Positions 1 through 5,728 of a DNA stretch of 5,772 bases are shown in pieces. Position 1 is the first letter of the stretch. Every line of letters starts with the position of its first letter. Origin of the DNA: an uncultured bacterium. Its GTDB lineage: Bacteria; Bacteroidota; Bacteroidia; CAILMK01. The DNA lies in NCBI GenBank assembly GCA_903835275.1, contig CAILMK010000421.1:1-5772 (forward strand), written 5' to 3'. Position numbers and translations under genes: made by a program. A model generated the notes under the pieces. The model searched no databases. It had not been told where the DNA came from and saw only the letters and a list, made by a program, of their open reading frames with translations.

Positions 1-2
1 AA

Positions 3-788
3 GGTAACCTGTATGTGGGAGGACAGTTTATAAATTCCGCAGGGTATGAATATGTGGCAAAATGGGATGGTACTTCATGGTCCGAACTTGAAGGAACAGA
101 CTCCCTCAATGCAAACAGGGACATCCAGGTAATATGCAGCGATAAAGATGGGAACATTTATGCTACGGGATATTTTACGGATGCTAATCAGAATTGCTAT
201 GTGGCTAAATTTGACGGCACATCCTGGTCTGATTTCGGAACTTCCGGCAGTACTCTAAAGGCAAAGACAGGAGCCATTATGTGTATGAATATAGATTCTA
301 ACAATTGCGTTTATGTTGGCGGTAGTTTTTTAAACTCCTATGGGAAGCATTTTATAGCCAAATGGGATGGCAGCAAATGGATAGAACTGAATGGATTAAA
401 TGCTAATGCAGGAATATATGTTATGTGCATGGATAGCAAAGGGCATGTGTACGTCAGCGGAGATTTTACAGGTGGTACGGGAAGGGTGTATGCTGCCTAT
501 TGGGATGGTACCAAGTGGGACAGTATCAGTCATACCAATGTTATTGGCAATATTTATCGCATCAAGGCAGATAGCCTGGATAATATTTACATTGGAGGTT
601 CCTTTATTAATGCCGCCGGCAATAGTTTTGTTGCAAAATGGAATGGAACAAGTATTACAGAACTGGGGGGAAATAATTCCCTGAAAGCAAACAGCGATAT
701 TGATGACATCGCCTTTGACGGGCAGGGAAATGTTTATGCTGCCGGTGATTTTACTGATAGCCTGAATCATCATTATGTGGCAAAATAT
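3..788 (+). repeat. Six propeller-type repeats within the first gene
   Basis: The units begin at about 3, 150, 303, 441, 579 and 726, and are 49, 51, 46, 46 and 49 residues long, followed by a final partial unit of about 21 residues. Each opens with a GNIY-type strand, has an aromatic-VAKWDG core and, in most units, ends with a cysteine-containing strand and a D-S/K turn. Cysteine is frequent at the ICxD position but absent in the later units. The partial last unit leads directly into the sorting domain. Confidence 0.85.
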
Positions 789-1058
789 GGGAAAATTTTG
801 ACAGGCATCAATGAAAACACCGGAAATGATTTTCATCTTTCAGTATATCCCAATCCTGCGAATGACAAATTGTATATTCGTTCCAATGGCTCTTCAATGA
901 AAGCTACGATCCTGGATATTTCAGGAAAAATAATGGCAGAACAAATGATGAATTCTGCAAGCAATAGTTTTGATATTTCATCTTTTGCAAAAGGAATGTA
1001 TTTGCTCAGGGTGCAGGATGGAAATAATGTGTACACTTCGAAATTCAGCAAACAATAA
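3..1058 (+). CDS. T9SS-exported propeller-repeat protein, 5' end outside window
   Basis: The reading frame is open to the window edge: the codons before the GTG at 15 read G-N-L-Y, which is the normal start of a repeat unit, so that GTG is an internal valine and the gene begins upstream. The visible 351 residues contain five full and one partial repeat of about 46-51 residues with the pattern GNIYxxGxF...YVAKWDGTSW...(L/I)KAN...ICxDS. These resemble beta-propeller families (SBBP or Rax2-like) found in Bacteroidota surface proteins. The last ~75 residues form a type IX secretion sorting domain: YPNPAND near residue 282, DISGK near 305 and GMYLLRV near 331. By family, the product is exported across the outer membrane and released or surface-attached. 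No catalytic residues are seen and its ligand is unknown. Alignment with the next gene predicts that about 90 residues (signal peptide plus one repeat) are missing upstream. Confidence 0.88.
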   Translation, partial: GNLYVGGQFINSAGYEYVAKWDGTSWSELEGTDSLNANRDIQVICSDKDGNIYATGYFTDANQNCYVAKFDGTSWSDFGTSGSTLKAKTGAIMCMNIDSNNCVYVGGSFLNSYGKHFIAKWDGSKWIELNGLNANAGIYVMCMDSKGHVYVSGDFTGGTGRVYAAYWDGTKWDSISHTNVIGNIYRIKADSLDNIYIGGSFINAAGNSFVAKWNGTSITELGGNNSLKANSDIDDIAFDGQGNVYAAGDFTDSLNHHYVAKYGKILTGINENTGNDFHLSVYPNPANDKLYIRSNGSSMKATILDISGKIMAEQMMNSASNSFDISSFAKGMYLLRVQDGNNVYTSKFSKQ

Positions 1059-1086
1059 TTCTAAAAATTAATAAAACAAACATCGT

Positions 1087-1983
1087 ATGAAAAAACTTTT
1101 AATGTTCTTTATTGGAGGGATTTTTGCGTCCCTTGCATCCCACGGACAAGCCCTTAAATGGACACCAATGCCGGGCTCCGGTGTTGATGGATTTACATAT
1201 TGCCTTCAAATGGATAAAGCAGGTAATCTGTATGCCGCAGGTGATTTTACCAATGGCGCTGGCGAAAGGCCTGTGAGAAAATGGGATGGTAAAACATGGA
1301 CCACCCTTGGTTCCACCGGTGCTACTTCCGAAATTGATGGAATGTGTATGGATAGCAAAGGTAATATCTATATTGGCGGGACATTTTTAGATCCGGTTAA
1401 GAAGACTAATTATGTTGCCAAGTGGGACGGTACATCCTGGACAGCAGTTCAGGGAGCTACACCACAGTCATGGTACAGGGGGATCAATACATTATGCGCG
1501 GATAAGCATGATAATATTTATGCCGCGGGTTTTTTCAAGTCTTCCAATTATTCCTATGTAGCAAAATGGGACGGCACATCCTGGAGTGAAGTGGGTACGG
1601 GTGCAAATATTCTCAAGGCAAATGGAGCCATTAATAGCATTTGCACGGATACAGCCGGCAATATTTACGCAGCCGGGGCTTTTACCAATAGCGCAGGGAA
1701 GTGCTTTGTTGCAAAGTGGGATGGTACAAGCTGGACGGAAGTTGGCAATCTTAAAGCAAACGGAAAGATAAGTTCAATTTGCCTGGATAGTAAAAACAAC
1801 ATCTATGCGGACGGCTCTTTTACGGATTCCATTACTAATTCTCTCTACGTTGCAAAATGGGATGGTACAAAGTGGACGAATATCACTAAAGATACACTTA
1901 ATGGATTAATGGGATTTGTGCAGGCGGATAGCGTTGACAATATCTACTTCGGCGGTGCGCTTTTAACAAAGGACAGCAATTGA
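1087..1983 (+). CDS. Propeller-repeat paralogue, N-terminal part ended by premature TGA
   Basis: The ATG at 1087 begins MKKLLMFFIGG..., a typical signal peptide with a likely cleavage near residues 20-22 (SHGQA), which supports this start. The upstream sequence is A-rich without a Shine-Dalgarno, as is usual in Bacteroidota. The gene lies 28 bp after the previous stop with no terminator or clear promoter between, so the two are probably co-transcribed. From residue 46 there are five full repeats of 46-50 residues and 15 residues of a sixth, in the same order and nearly the same lengths as in the upstream gene. Translation then meets TGA at 1981. The same frame continues without interruption to 2421, where the sorting domain is encoded. 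As read, the 298-residue product has a signal peptide but no T9SS signal and would be expected to stay in the periplasm or misfold. The intact gene would give about 444 residues. Confidence 0.8.
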   Translation: MKKLLMFFIGGIFASLASHGQALKWTPMPGSGVDGFTYCLQMDKAGNLYAAGDFTNGAGERPVRKWDGKTWTTLGSTGATSEIDGMCMDSKGNIYIGGTFLDPVKKTNYVAKWDGTSWTAVQGATPQSWYRGINTLCADKHDNIYAAGFFKSSNYSYVAKWDGTSWSEVGTGANILKANGAINSICTDTAGNIYAAGAFTNSAGKCFVAKWDGTSWTEVGNLKANGKISSICLDSKNNIYADGSFTDSITNSLYVAKWDGTKWTNITKDTLNGLMGFVQADSVDNIYFGGALLTKDSN

Positions 1984-2148
1984 TACGCAGGAAAATGGAA
2001 CGGTACTTCCTGGAGTTCCCTGGGGAATGCCAATACGACCAAGGGAGTGAATATTGTTCTTGCAATGGCATTTTCAGGGAATGGCGATATTTATGCAGGC
2101 GGATTTCTTAAGGATACTTCCGGTAAATATTATATTGCCATGGCGAAC
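1222..2148 (+). repeat. Seven propeller-type repeats spanning the disrupted gene
   Basis: The units begin at about 1222, 1360, 1510, 1657, 1795, 1936 and 2083. Units 2 to 7 match units 1 to 6 of the upstream gene in order. For example, unit 5 here and unit 4 upstream share WDGTKW...ADS(V/L)DNIY(F/I)GG, and unit 4 here and unit 3 upstream are both 46 residues with LxAN...CxDSK. The premature stop lies in unit 6. Confidence 0.82.
1981..1983 (+). other. In-frame TGA inside repeat six
   Basis: The codon sits just before the conserved aromatic of the Y-V-A-K-W core. The colinear unit upstream has Ser (AGT) there, and two other units (at about 197 and 1705) have Cys (TGC). One base change from TCA or from TGC/TGT would give TGA. 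The 5061 gene appears to end with TGA, and many Trp codons in the window are TGG, so a reassigned code is unlikely. Confidence 0.85.
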
Positions 2149-2421
2149 TCCAAGGTGGCAGGCATAGAAGGTACTATAAACCCTGCTACACACCTGGATG
2201 TATACCCTAATCCTGCAAATGACATGATTTATTTCCGAAGTGAAAATAGTATCATAAATGGCCTTTTGGTGGTAACTGATATTTCTGGTAAAACAATAAG
2301 GCAGGAATATATTAATGGCGGGGATAATTCCATTGATGTTTCGTCATTCCCCATTGGAGTTTATATTGTGAAACTTCAATCTGCAAAGGGAATTTATATT
2401 GGAAAATTTGTGAAAGAATAG
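1984..2421 (+). pseudogene. C-terminal part of the paralogue, cut off by TGA; T9SS sorting domain
   Basis: This is in the same frame as the gene starting at 1087. It completes repeat six (YAGKWNGTSW follows the stop at once) and holds a partial seventh repeat (GDIYAGGF). A T9SS type A-like sorting domain follows, with YPNPAND, DISGK and a GVYIVKL strand, ending at TAG. It has no start of its own: the GTG at 2047 encodes a conserved-position valine inside the repeat and has no signal peptide after it. Without readthrough this segment is therefore probably not made as a functional protein. The 145 codons after the TGA carry no further stop or frameshift, which points to a recent mutation, a sequencing or assembly error, or occasional readthrough. 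Confidence 0.75.
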
Positions 2422-2468
2422 TCTGAACACGATTTAAAAGATTTAGAGATAGACAGGATTTTTTTTGT

Positions 2469-2499
2469 AGAGACGCGATTCATCGCGTCTCTTTTTTTG
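2469..2499 (+). terminator. Rho-independent terminator after the repeat-protein genes
   Basis: An 11-bp perfect stem (AGAGACGCGAT / ATCGCGTCTCT, 2469-2479 and 2482-2492) with a very short loop is followed by a run of seven or eight T. On the other strand the stem is followed by A's, so it should work only for the plus-strand genes. The GTAGAGACGCG...CGCGTCTC sequence resembles a palindrome I recall as dispersed in bacterial genomes, so it may also be a dispersed repeat copy. Confidence 0.82.
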
Positions 2500-2521
2500 T
2501 TTGAACGAGCGCGTAAATTAA

Positions 2522-2570
2522 ATCTGCGTTATCAGCGCGATCCGCGGGAAAAAATTCCGCAATCAGCGGG
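2522..2570. repeat. Short ATCNGCG tandem-like repeats
   Basis: Three contiguous 9-bp units, ATCTGCGTT, ATCAGCGCG and ATCCGCGGG (2522-2548), are followed after a 13-bp A/T-rich spacer by a fourth, ATCAGCGGG (2562-2570). They lie between the terminator and the 3' end of the convergent gene. No gene is supported here on the plus strand. The tract resembles low-complexity intergenic repeats of Bacteroidota, but copy number elsewhere cannot be seen. Confidence 0.6.
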
Positions 2571-2576
2571 AGATAG

Positions 2577-3338
2577 CTACTGCAATTTAAATGTAAACGG
2601 ACAAGCCGAATACATTTCCCAGGGTTCCCCGTCCAGTTTTCCGCAGATCCATTTTGGCATAGTGCGCACTACACGAAATCCTTCTTCCTTGAATAGATTA
2701 TTTACGCCTGTAGTTTCCTTGATCGGGTTGTTTTTGCTATCAAATGCTTCAAGTTGTGACAGGCTTCCATCCTTACCGACTAAAAACAGAATTTCTATTT
2801 CGCCCTGCTCATTCATTTCCAAAGCCTCCGGAGGGTATATAACAGAACGCCGAATGAAATCAACAAGTGCACTCTTCCCTCCCGGAAAGGATGGCGCTTT
2901 TCTAAAAGGATACCAGGCAGTATCCTTTCCGTTGATGTCAAAACATTTACCGTTTAATAGCGAATCATTCAAATAATTGTCTTGTCTTTTTACTTTACCA
3001 TTTGGCCAATAAGTTAAAAGCTCTCCGTTGAATGCGTTATTACTATAATGAGCATCTCTCCATAATTGACCTGTTTTGCGCCATCTCTTGAACGTACCGG
3101 ACACGGTTTTGCTTTTATAGTTTGAGTAATGGATCTCTGTAGAAATTTGCCCGGATAAAAAATATGTTTTTGCAAGCGCGGGACCGGAAGAATCCTTGCC
3201 TTCAAGTTTTACGGTCAAGGTATAGGCTCTGGAGGAGGCTACATTCGTCACGACCATATTGCTATCGTAATAAACTTTTTCCTGCGCAAATGAATTCATT
3301 GCATACAGACAGAATAGGAGGGGGAATAGTTTTTTCAT
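2577..3338 (-). CDS. Exported MORN-repeat / TonB C-terminal-domain protein
   Basis: The ATG at 3338 (253 residues) is chosen over the GTG one codon earlier because it starts a clean signal peptide, MKKLFPLLFCLYAMNSFAQ, with likely cleavage around FAQ-E. Residues ~60-143 contain MORN-like (YwqK-type) motifs: G-x-F-x-R-W-x-x-T-G-Q-L, then F-N-G-E-L-L-T-Y-W-P-N-G-K-V. Residues ~148-253 match the TonB C-terminal fold, with FPGG, a YPPEAL motif, EIEILFLVGKDG, RVVRTMPKW and a final FTFKL strand. In true TonB this domain contacts outer-membrane receptors. Here there is no N-terminal membrane anchor or proline-rich linker, so the mature protein is probably periplasmic or outer-membrane-associated and energy transduction is not implied. 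Cys231 and Cys246 could form a disulfide. The gene is convergent with the repeat genes and divergent from the VWA gene. It ends with TAG and I see no hairpin terminator for this strand. Confidence 0.85.
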   Translation of the reverse strand: MKKLFPLLFCLYAMNSFAQEKVYYDSNMVVTNVASSRAYTLTVKLEGKDSSGPALAKTYFLSGQISTEIHYSNYKSKTVSGTFKRWRKTGQLWRDAHYSNNAFNGELLTYWPNGKVKRQDNYLNDSLLNGKCFDINGKDTAWYPFRKAPSFPGGKSALVDFIRRSVIYPPEALEMNEQGEIEILFLVGKDGSLSQLEAFDSKNNPIKETTGVNNLFKEEGFRVVRTMPKWICGKLDGEPWEMYSACPFTFKLQ

Positions 3339-3345
3339 CACAGTA

Positions 3346-3353
3346 CAAAAGTA
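3346..3353 (-). promoter_or_regulatory. -7 promoter box for the MORN/TonB-C gene
   Basis: On the minus strand this reads TACTTTTG, an exact match to the Bacteroidota -7 consensus TAnnTTTG, only 7 bp before the ATG. A transcript would start very close to or at the start codon. A convincing -33 TTTG box is not visible, which lowers confidence. Confidence 0.5.
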
Positions 3354-3367
3354 TTAAAAATACTTTT
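3347..3367. promoter_or_regulatory. 9-bp inverted repeat in the divergent promoter region
   Basis: AAAAGTATT (3347-3355) and AATACTTTT (3359-3367) are perfect inverted repeats separated by AAA. One arm overlaps the minus-strand -7 box, so a dimeric regulator bound here could block that promoter. The A/T-rich composition means chance is possible. Confidence 0.4.
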
Positions 3368-3414
3368 TGAATATCATTTTATCGATCTCTTTCCGTTAAA
3401 TATAAAGTTAAACA

Positions 3415-3422
3415 TATATTTG
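3415..3422 (+). promoter_or_regulatory. -7 promoter box for the VWA gene
   Basis: TATATTTG matches TAnnTTTG exactly. A TTTC at 3390-3393, 21 bp upstream, is a near match to the -33 TTTG element. Transcription would begin about 4-8 bp downstream, at or next to the ATG at 3429, which suggests a leaderless message. Confidence 0.55.
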
Positions 3423-3428
3423 CATGGT

Positions 3429-4820
3429 ATGAAAATGTGGTTTGCCAATTTATTGAAGTATATGATTGCGGGATGGCTTGTAATGCTTCTATGCGCTCCA
3501 CTGGATGTATATGCCGTGCAGGGCGGTAAAACCCGCATACTGGTCATCCTGGACTGCTCCGGAAGCATGTACGCCAAGTTTGGCAAGGCGGATAGGATCA
3601 CGGCTGCTAAAAAGATCCTGGTCCATCTTGTAGATAGTATGCGCCAGGTCCCGAATGTGGAGCTGGCATTGCGTTGTTACGGGCACCAACATTCCGCAAA
3701 GGAGCATGATTGCAAGGATTCCAAGCTGGAAATACCCTTTGGAAAGGATAATGCGGATGAGATCATAGCTTTTGTGAAAAAAGTAAAGCCCAATGGATGG
3801 ACGCCTATTGCTTATAGCCTGAATGAAGCCGCGGGTGATTTTCCGGATGCTAAGGAAAGGAATGTGATCATGCTCATCACGGATGGCCTGGAAGAGTGTA
3901 ATGGAGATCCCTGTGCTGCTTCCAAAGCCCTTCAGGAAAAGAAAGTGACTCTGGAGCCTTATATCATTGGTATTGGGCTTACCGATAAAATGATGAAGGA
4001 ATTTGATTGCGTAGGCAGGAATTACAATCCCAAGAATGAAAAAGATTTTGGAAGGGTGGTATCCGGCGTTATTTCGGAAGCATTGGATAATACAAGCGTT
4101 CAGGTAAATCTACTGGATGAAAAAAAGAATCCGGAAATGACGAATGTGCCGATGGTATTTTCCGGAATTCCCGCAGGTAAATCAAACAGTTCGTTTATGC
4201 ATACGATGGATAAGAACAATACTCCTGATTCATTTTCCATGGATCCGAATTACGCATACGACCTGAAGGTTTTTACCGTGCCTCCCGTGGAAAAGAAAAA
4301 TATCAGCCTTAAAGTGGCGCATCATAACACCATAACGCTGGATGCACCTATGGGGTATCTTTCCGTAAATTCAAGCTCGTCCGATTATAATAGTGTCAGT
4401 TGTCTGGTAAGGCGCGCAGGTACCACTGATATAGTAAATGTGCAGAATATTAATAACTGGCAGCGCTATTTATCCGGTTCTTATGATATTGAAATTCTTT
4501 GCATGCCGAGGATCAGGATCAAAAACGTGAACGTAAATGGCACAGAGCCGAACAAAATATCGGTTCCCGATCCCGGTAAGCTTGAAATTTTCTATAAAGG
4601 GGATGAAGTTATTGGCAGCGTATATGTATTGCGCGATCAAAAGCAGGAATGGCTGTTTGATTTTAAAGGCAGCATTGCTTCCCGACGTGAATTGTATTTG
4701 CTACAACCGGGAAAATATTTCGTTTCATATCGATCTTCAAAATCCACCAATATAACAGATACCCGCAGTGATAATTTTACGATCTTTTCAGGCGGCACTG
4801 CACAGTTTAAGACGGAGTAG
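3429..4820 (+). CDS. Exported VWA-domain protein with intact MIDAS
   Basis: The ATG at 3429 gives 463 residues; a TTG at 3420 overlaps the -7 box and is unlikely, and an ATG at 3435 is possible. Residues 1-29 look like a signal peptide (LVMLLCAPLDVYA); the Cys lacks a lipobox. A VWA domain spans ~35-215 and keeps the metal-ion site: D42-C-S44-G-S46, Thr125 in GWTP and Asp152 in LITDG. The motif ECNGDPC has Cys157 and Cys162, suited to a disulfide. Residues ~222-300 form a beta-rich linker domain. Two similar beta-rich segments follow (~300-368 and ~376-452), each with an I-x-(V/L)-x-x-P-x-G-x-L start and a G-(S/K)-Y strand. By family it probably binds a protein ligand through a divalent metal in the periplasm or on the surface; the partner is unknown. 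It is transcribed alone and ends with tandem TAG stops. Confidence 0.88.
   Translation: MKMWFANLLKYMIAGWLVMLLCAPLDVYAVQGGKTRILVILDCSGSMYAKFGKADRITAAKKILVHLVDSMRQVPNVELALRCYGHQHSAKEHDCKDSKLEIPFGKDNADEIIAFVKKVKPNGWTPIAYSLNEAAGDFPDAKERNVIMLITDGLEECNGDPCAASKALQEKKVTLEPYIIGIGLTDKMMKEFDCVGRNYNPKNEKDFGRVVSGVISEALDNTSVQVNLLDEKKNPEMTNVPMVFSGIPAGKSNSSFMHTMDKNNTPDSFSMDPNYAYDLKVFTVPPVEKKNISLKVAHHNTITLDAPMGYLSVNSSSSDYNSVSCLVRRAGTTDIVNVQNINNWQRYLSGSYDIEILCMPRIRIKNVNVNGTEPNKISVPDPGKLEIFYKGDEVIGSVYVLRDQKQEWLFDFKGSIASRRELYLLQPGKYFVSYRSSKSTNITDTRSDNFTIFSGGTAQFKTE
4318..4784 (+). repeat. Internal duplication in the VWA protein C-terminus
   Basis: Residues ~298-368 and ~374-452 align by pattern. TLDAPMGYLSV pairs with SVPDPGKLEIF, SVSCLVRR with SVYVLRDQ, NNWQRYLSGSYDIEIL with ELYLLQPGKYFVSY, and both end in alternating hydrophobic strands. 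This suggests two beta-sandwich modules. Identity is low and the boundaries are approximate. Confidence 0.5.
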
Positions 4821-4861
4821 TAGGGAGTGACCCTCGCGATCGCCCATTGCATAGCACATAC

Positions 4862-4898
4862 AGAGTTGCCACCTTTTAGAAAGTTGGCAACTCTTTTT
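4862..4898 (+). terminator. Rho-independent terminator after the VWA gene
   Basis: AGAGTTGCCA (4862-4871) pairs with TGGCAACTCT (4885-4894). The loop region can extend the stem by CTTT/AAAG after one mismatch. It is followed by a T run (4894-4898) and lies 41 bp after the stop codon. Confidence 0.85.
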
Positions 4899-5026
4899 AT
4901 ATAGTAGTCTTAGTCCACCAAAGGCAAATCGTACATCGTACGTCACCAAATCATACATCACCCACCGTTCGTTAACCAGTTCGCCCCGCTCCTTAATTCC
5001 GGCTTTTTTCGGGGTTAGTATCAATA
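4899..5026. other. Intergenic spacer with short repeats, no supported gene
   Basis: This stretch lies between the VWA terminator and the promoter of the last gene. A 13-bp sequence, CAAATCGTACATC (4925-4937), recurs at 4947-4959 with one mismatch, and CGTAC-ATC-GTACG (4930-4942) is an inverted repeat. A minus-strand reading frame crosses it and the terminator but has no coding features I can support. Confidence 0.55.
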
Positions 5027-5034
5027 TACCTTTG
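5027..5034 (+). promoter_or_regulatory. -7 promoter box for the 195-residue protein gene
   Basis: TACCTTTG matches TAnnTTTG exactly, with a T-rich stretch (5004-5009) near the expected -33 position. Transcription would start near 5040, leaving a ~20-nt leader. That leader contains AAGG at 5053-5056, a weak Shine-Dalgarno, four bases before the ATG. A perfect 10-bp palindrome, AATCATGATT (5035-5044), lies across the expected start site and could be an operator. Confidence 0.55.
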
Positions 5035-5060
5035 AATCATGATTTAAAATACAAGGTAAT

Positions 5061-5648
5061 ATGAGCAACGCAAATAATCTCCGGTTCCCCTTTCAAAAAG
5101 AAGAAGTTCATGCACGCATCACACATCTTCATGCACCGGATAGTTTCATTCATTCAATGTCCTCACTCTTTCATAACGCAGGAGACGGAATTGATAAATT
5201 GTTCCCTAAATCATTAACACCGAAAGTTCACCTGCCAAAAATAAATATTCTCAGGAAGCGTAAGACTGCGGACACCGTAATGTCCCTTATGCTTGCCCTT
5301 CCGGGAAAAGAGGAGTCATTTCAAATGCCATTTAATAAAAGATATATTGATGCCCTGAGCCTGCAAAAAATATTATCCATCAAAACAGGCAACTTAACCT
5401 TTAAAAAGGCTCATTTCCTTTCCATATTCACCAACCGCCGTGCCATTGTTTTCACTGCAAGCGGCAATTCTGAAGAGCAGGCAAAATTCATGGCGGACCT
5501 TTGGTATCACGAATGGAGAAAAGATCAGAAACATAAAAACATTGCAGTAAAGATCATTGAAAAAGAATATATATGCGACCGTAAGAACTCATCCCTCCAC
5601 TACTGTGAATTGAAAGTAAAATACGCCTTTAAGTTGATAAAAGATTGA
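5061..5648 (+). CDS. Hypothetical protein, 195 residues, function not recognised
   Basis: The ATG at 5061 is preceded by AAGG and by a well-placed promoter, and the frame ends at TGA before a strong terminator, so this looks like a real single-gene transcript. The protein has no signal peptide or membrane segment and is probably cytoplasmic. It is Lys/His-rich and basic, with a charged stretch around residues 55-69 (KVHLPK...LRKRK). The N-terminal ~60 residues look loosely structured. Residues ~70-130 have alternating strands and helices (MSLMLALPGKEESF, RYIDALSLQKIL, AIVFTASGN). An acidic/aromatic helix with LWYHEW lies at 147-152, and the C-terminal portion is a Lys-rich beta-like stretch with Cys172 and Cys182. 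I do not recognise a family or catalytic motif. It could be a lineage-restricted protein. Confidence 0.7.
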   Translation: MSNANNLRFPFQKEEVHARITHLHAPDSFIHSMSSLFHNAGDGIDKLFPKSLTPKVHLPKINILRKRKTADTVMSLMLALPGKEESFQMPFNKRYIDALSLQKILSIKTGNLTFKKAHFLSIFTNRRAIVFTASGNSEEQAKFMADLWYHEWRKDQKHKNIAVKIIEKEYICDRKNSSLHYCELKVKYAFKLIKD

Positions 5649-5690
5649 TTGAAGTATAAGTAAAGATTGTGGTTTTGGGTTTTTGGTTGG

Positions 5691-5727
5691 CAAGTCCCGG
5701 TTCTAAGAACCCGGGACTTGTCTTTTT
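5691..5727 (+). terminator. Rho-independent terminator after the hypothetical gene
   Basis: CAAGTCCCGGTTC (5691-5703) pairs with GAACC plus GGGACTTG (5707-5720), with one bulged C at 5712 and a three-base loop. This long GC-rich stem is followed by TCTTTTTT. It lies 42 bp after the stop codon. Confidence 0.88.
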
Positions 5728-5728
5728 T

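Noticed and set aside
15..17. GTG as the start codon of the first gene
   Set aside because: The codons before it encode G-N-L-Y, the conserved start of a repeat unit, so the frame enters from outside the window.
1981..1983. TGA decoded as an amino acid by an altered genetic code
   Set aside because: The 5061 gene plausibly ends in TGA and Trp is encoded by TGG throughout; no selenocysteine-type hairpin is evident after the codon.
2047..2049. GTG restart giving a separate 124-residue protein
   Set aside because: It is an internal repeat position in the same frame as the upstream gene, with no signal peptide or ribosome-binding signal. It is better read as the cut-off part of the disrupted gene.
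2522..2570. CRISPR array
   Set aside because: The units are 9 bp and mostly contiguous, with no spacers of regular length and no cas genes.
2497..2976. 159-residue plus-strand reading frame
   Set aside because: It runs antisense across the well-supported MORN/TonB-C gene and begins inside repeats; its protein shows no recognisable pattern.
4836..4843. GCGATCGC octamer as a cyanobacterial HIP1 marker
   Set aside because: I noticed only this one copy, and the gene content points to Bacteroidota.
4788..5024. 78-residue minus-strand reading frame
   Set aside because: It crosses the end of the VWA gene, the terminator hairpin and the short repeats, and no coding features or start signals support it.
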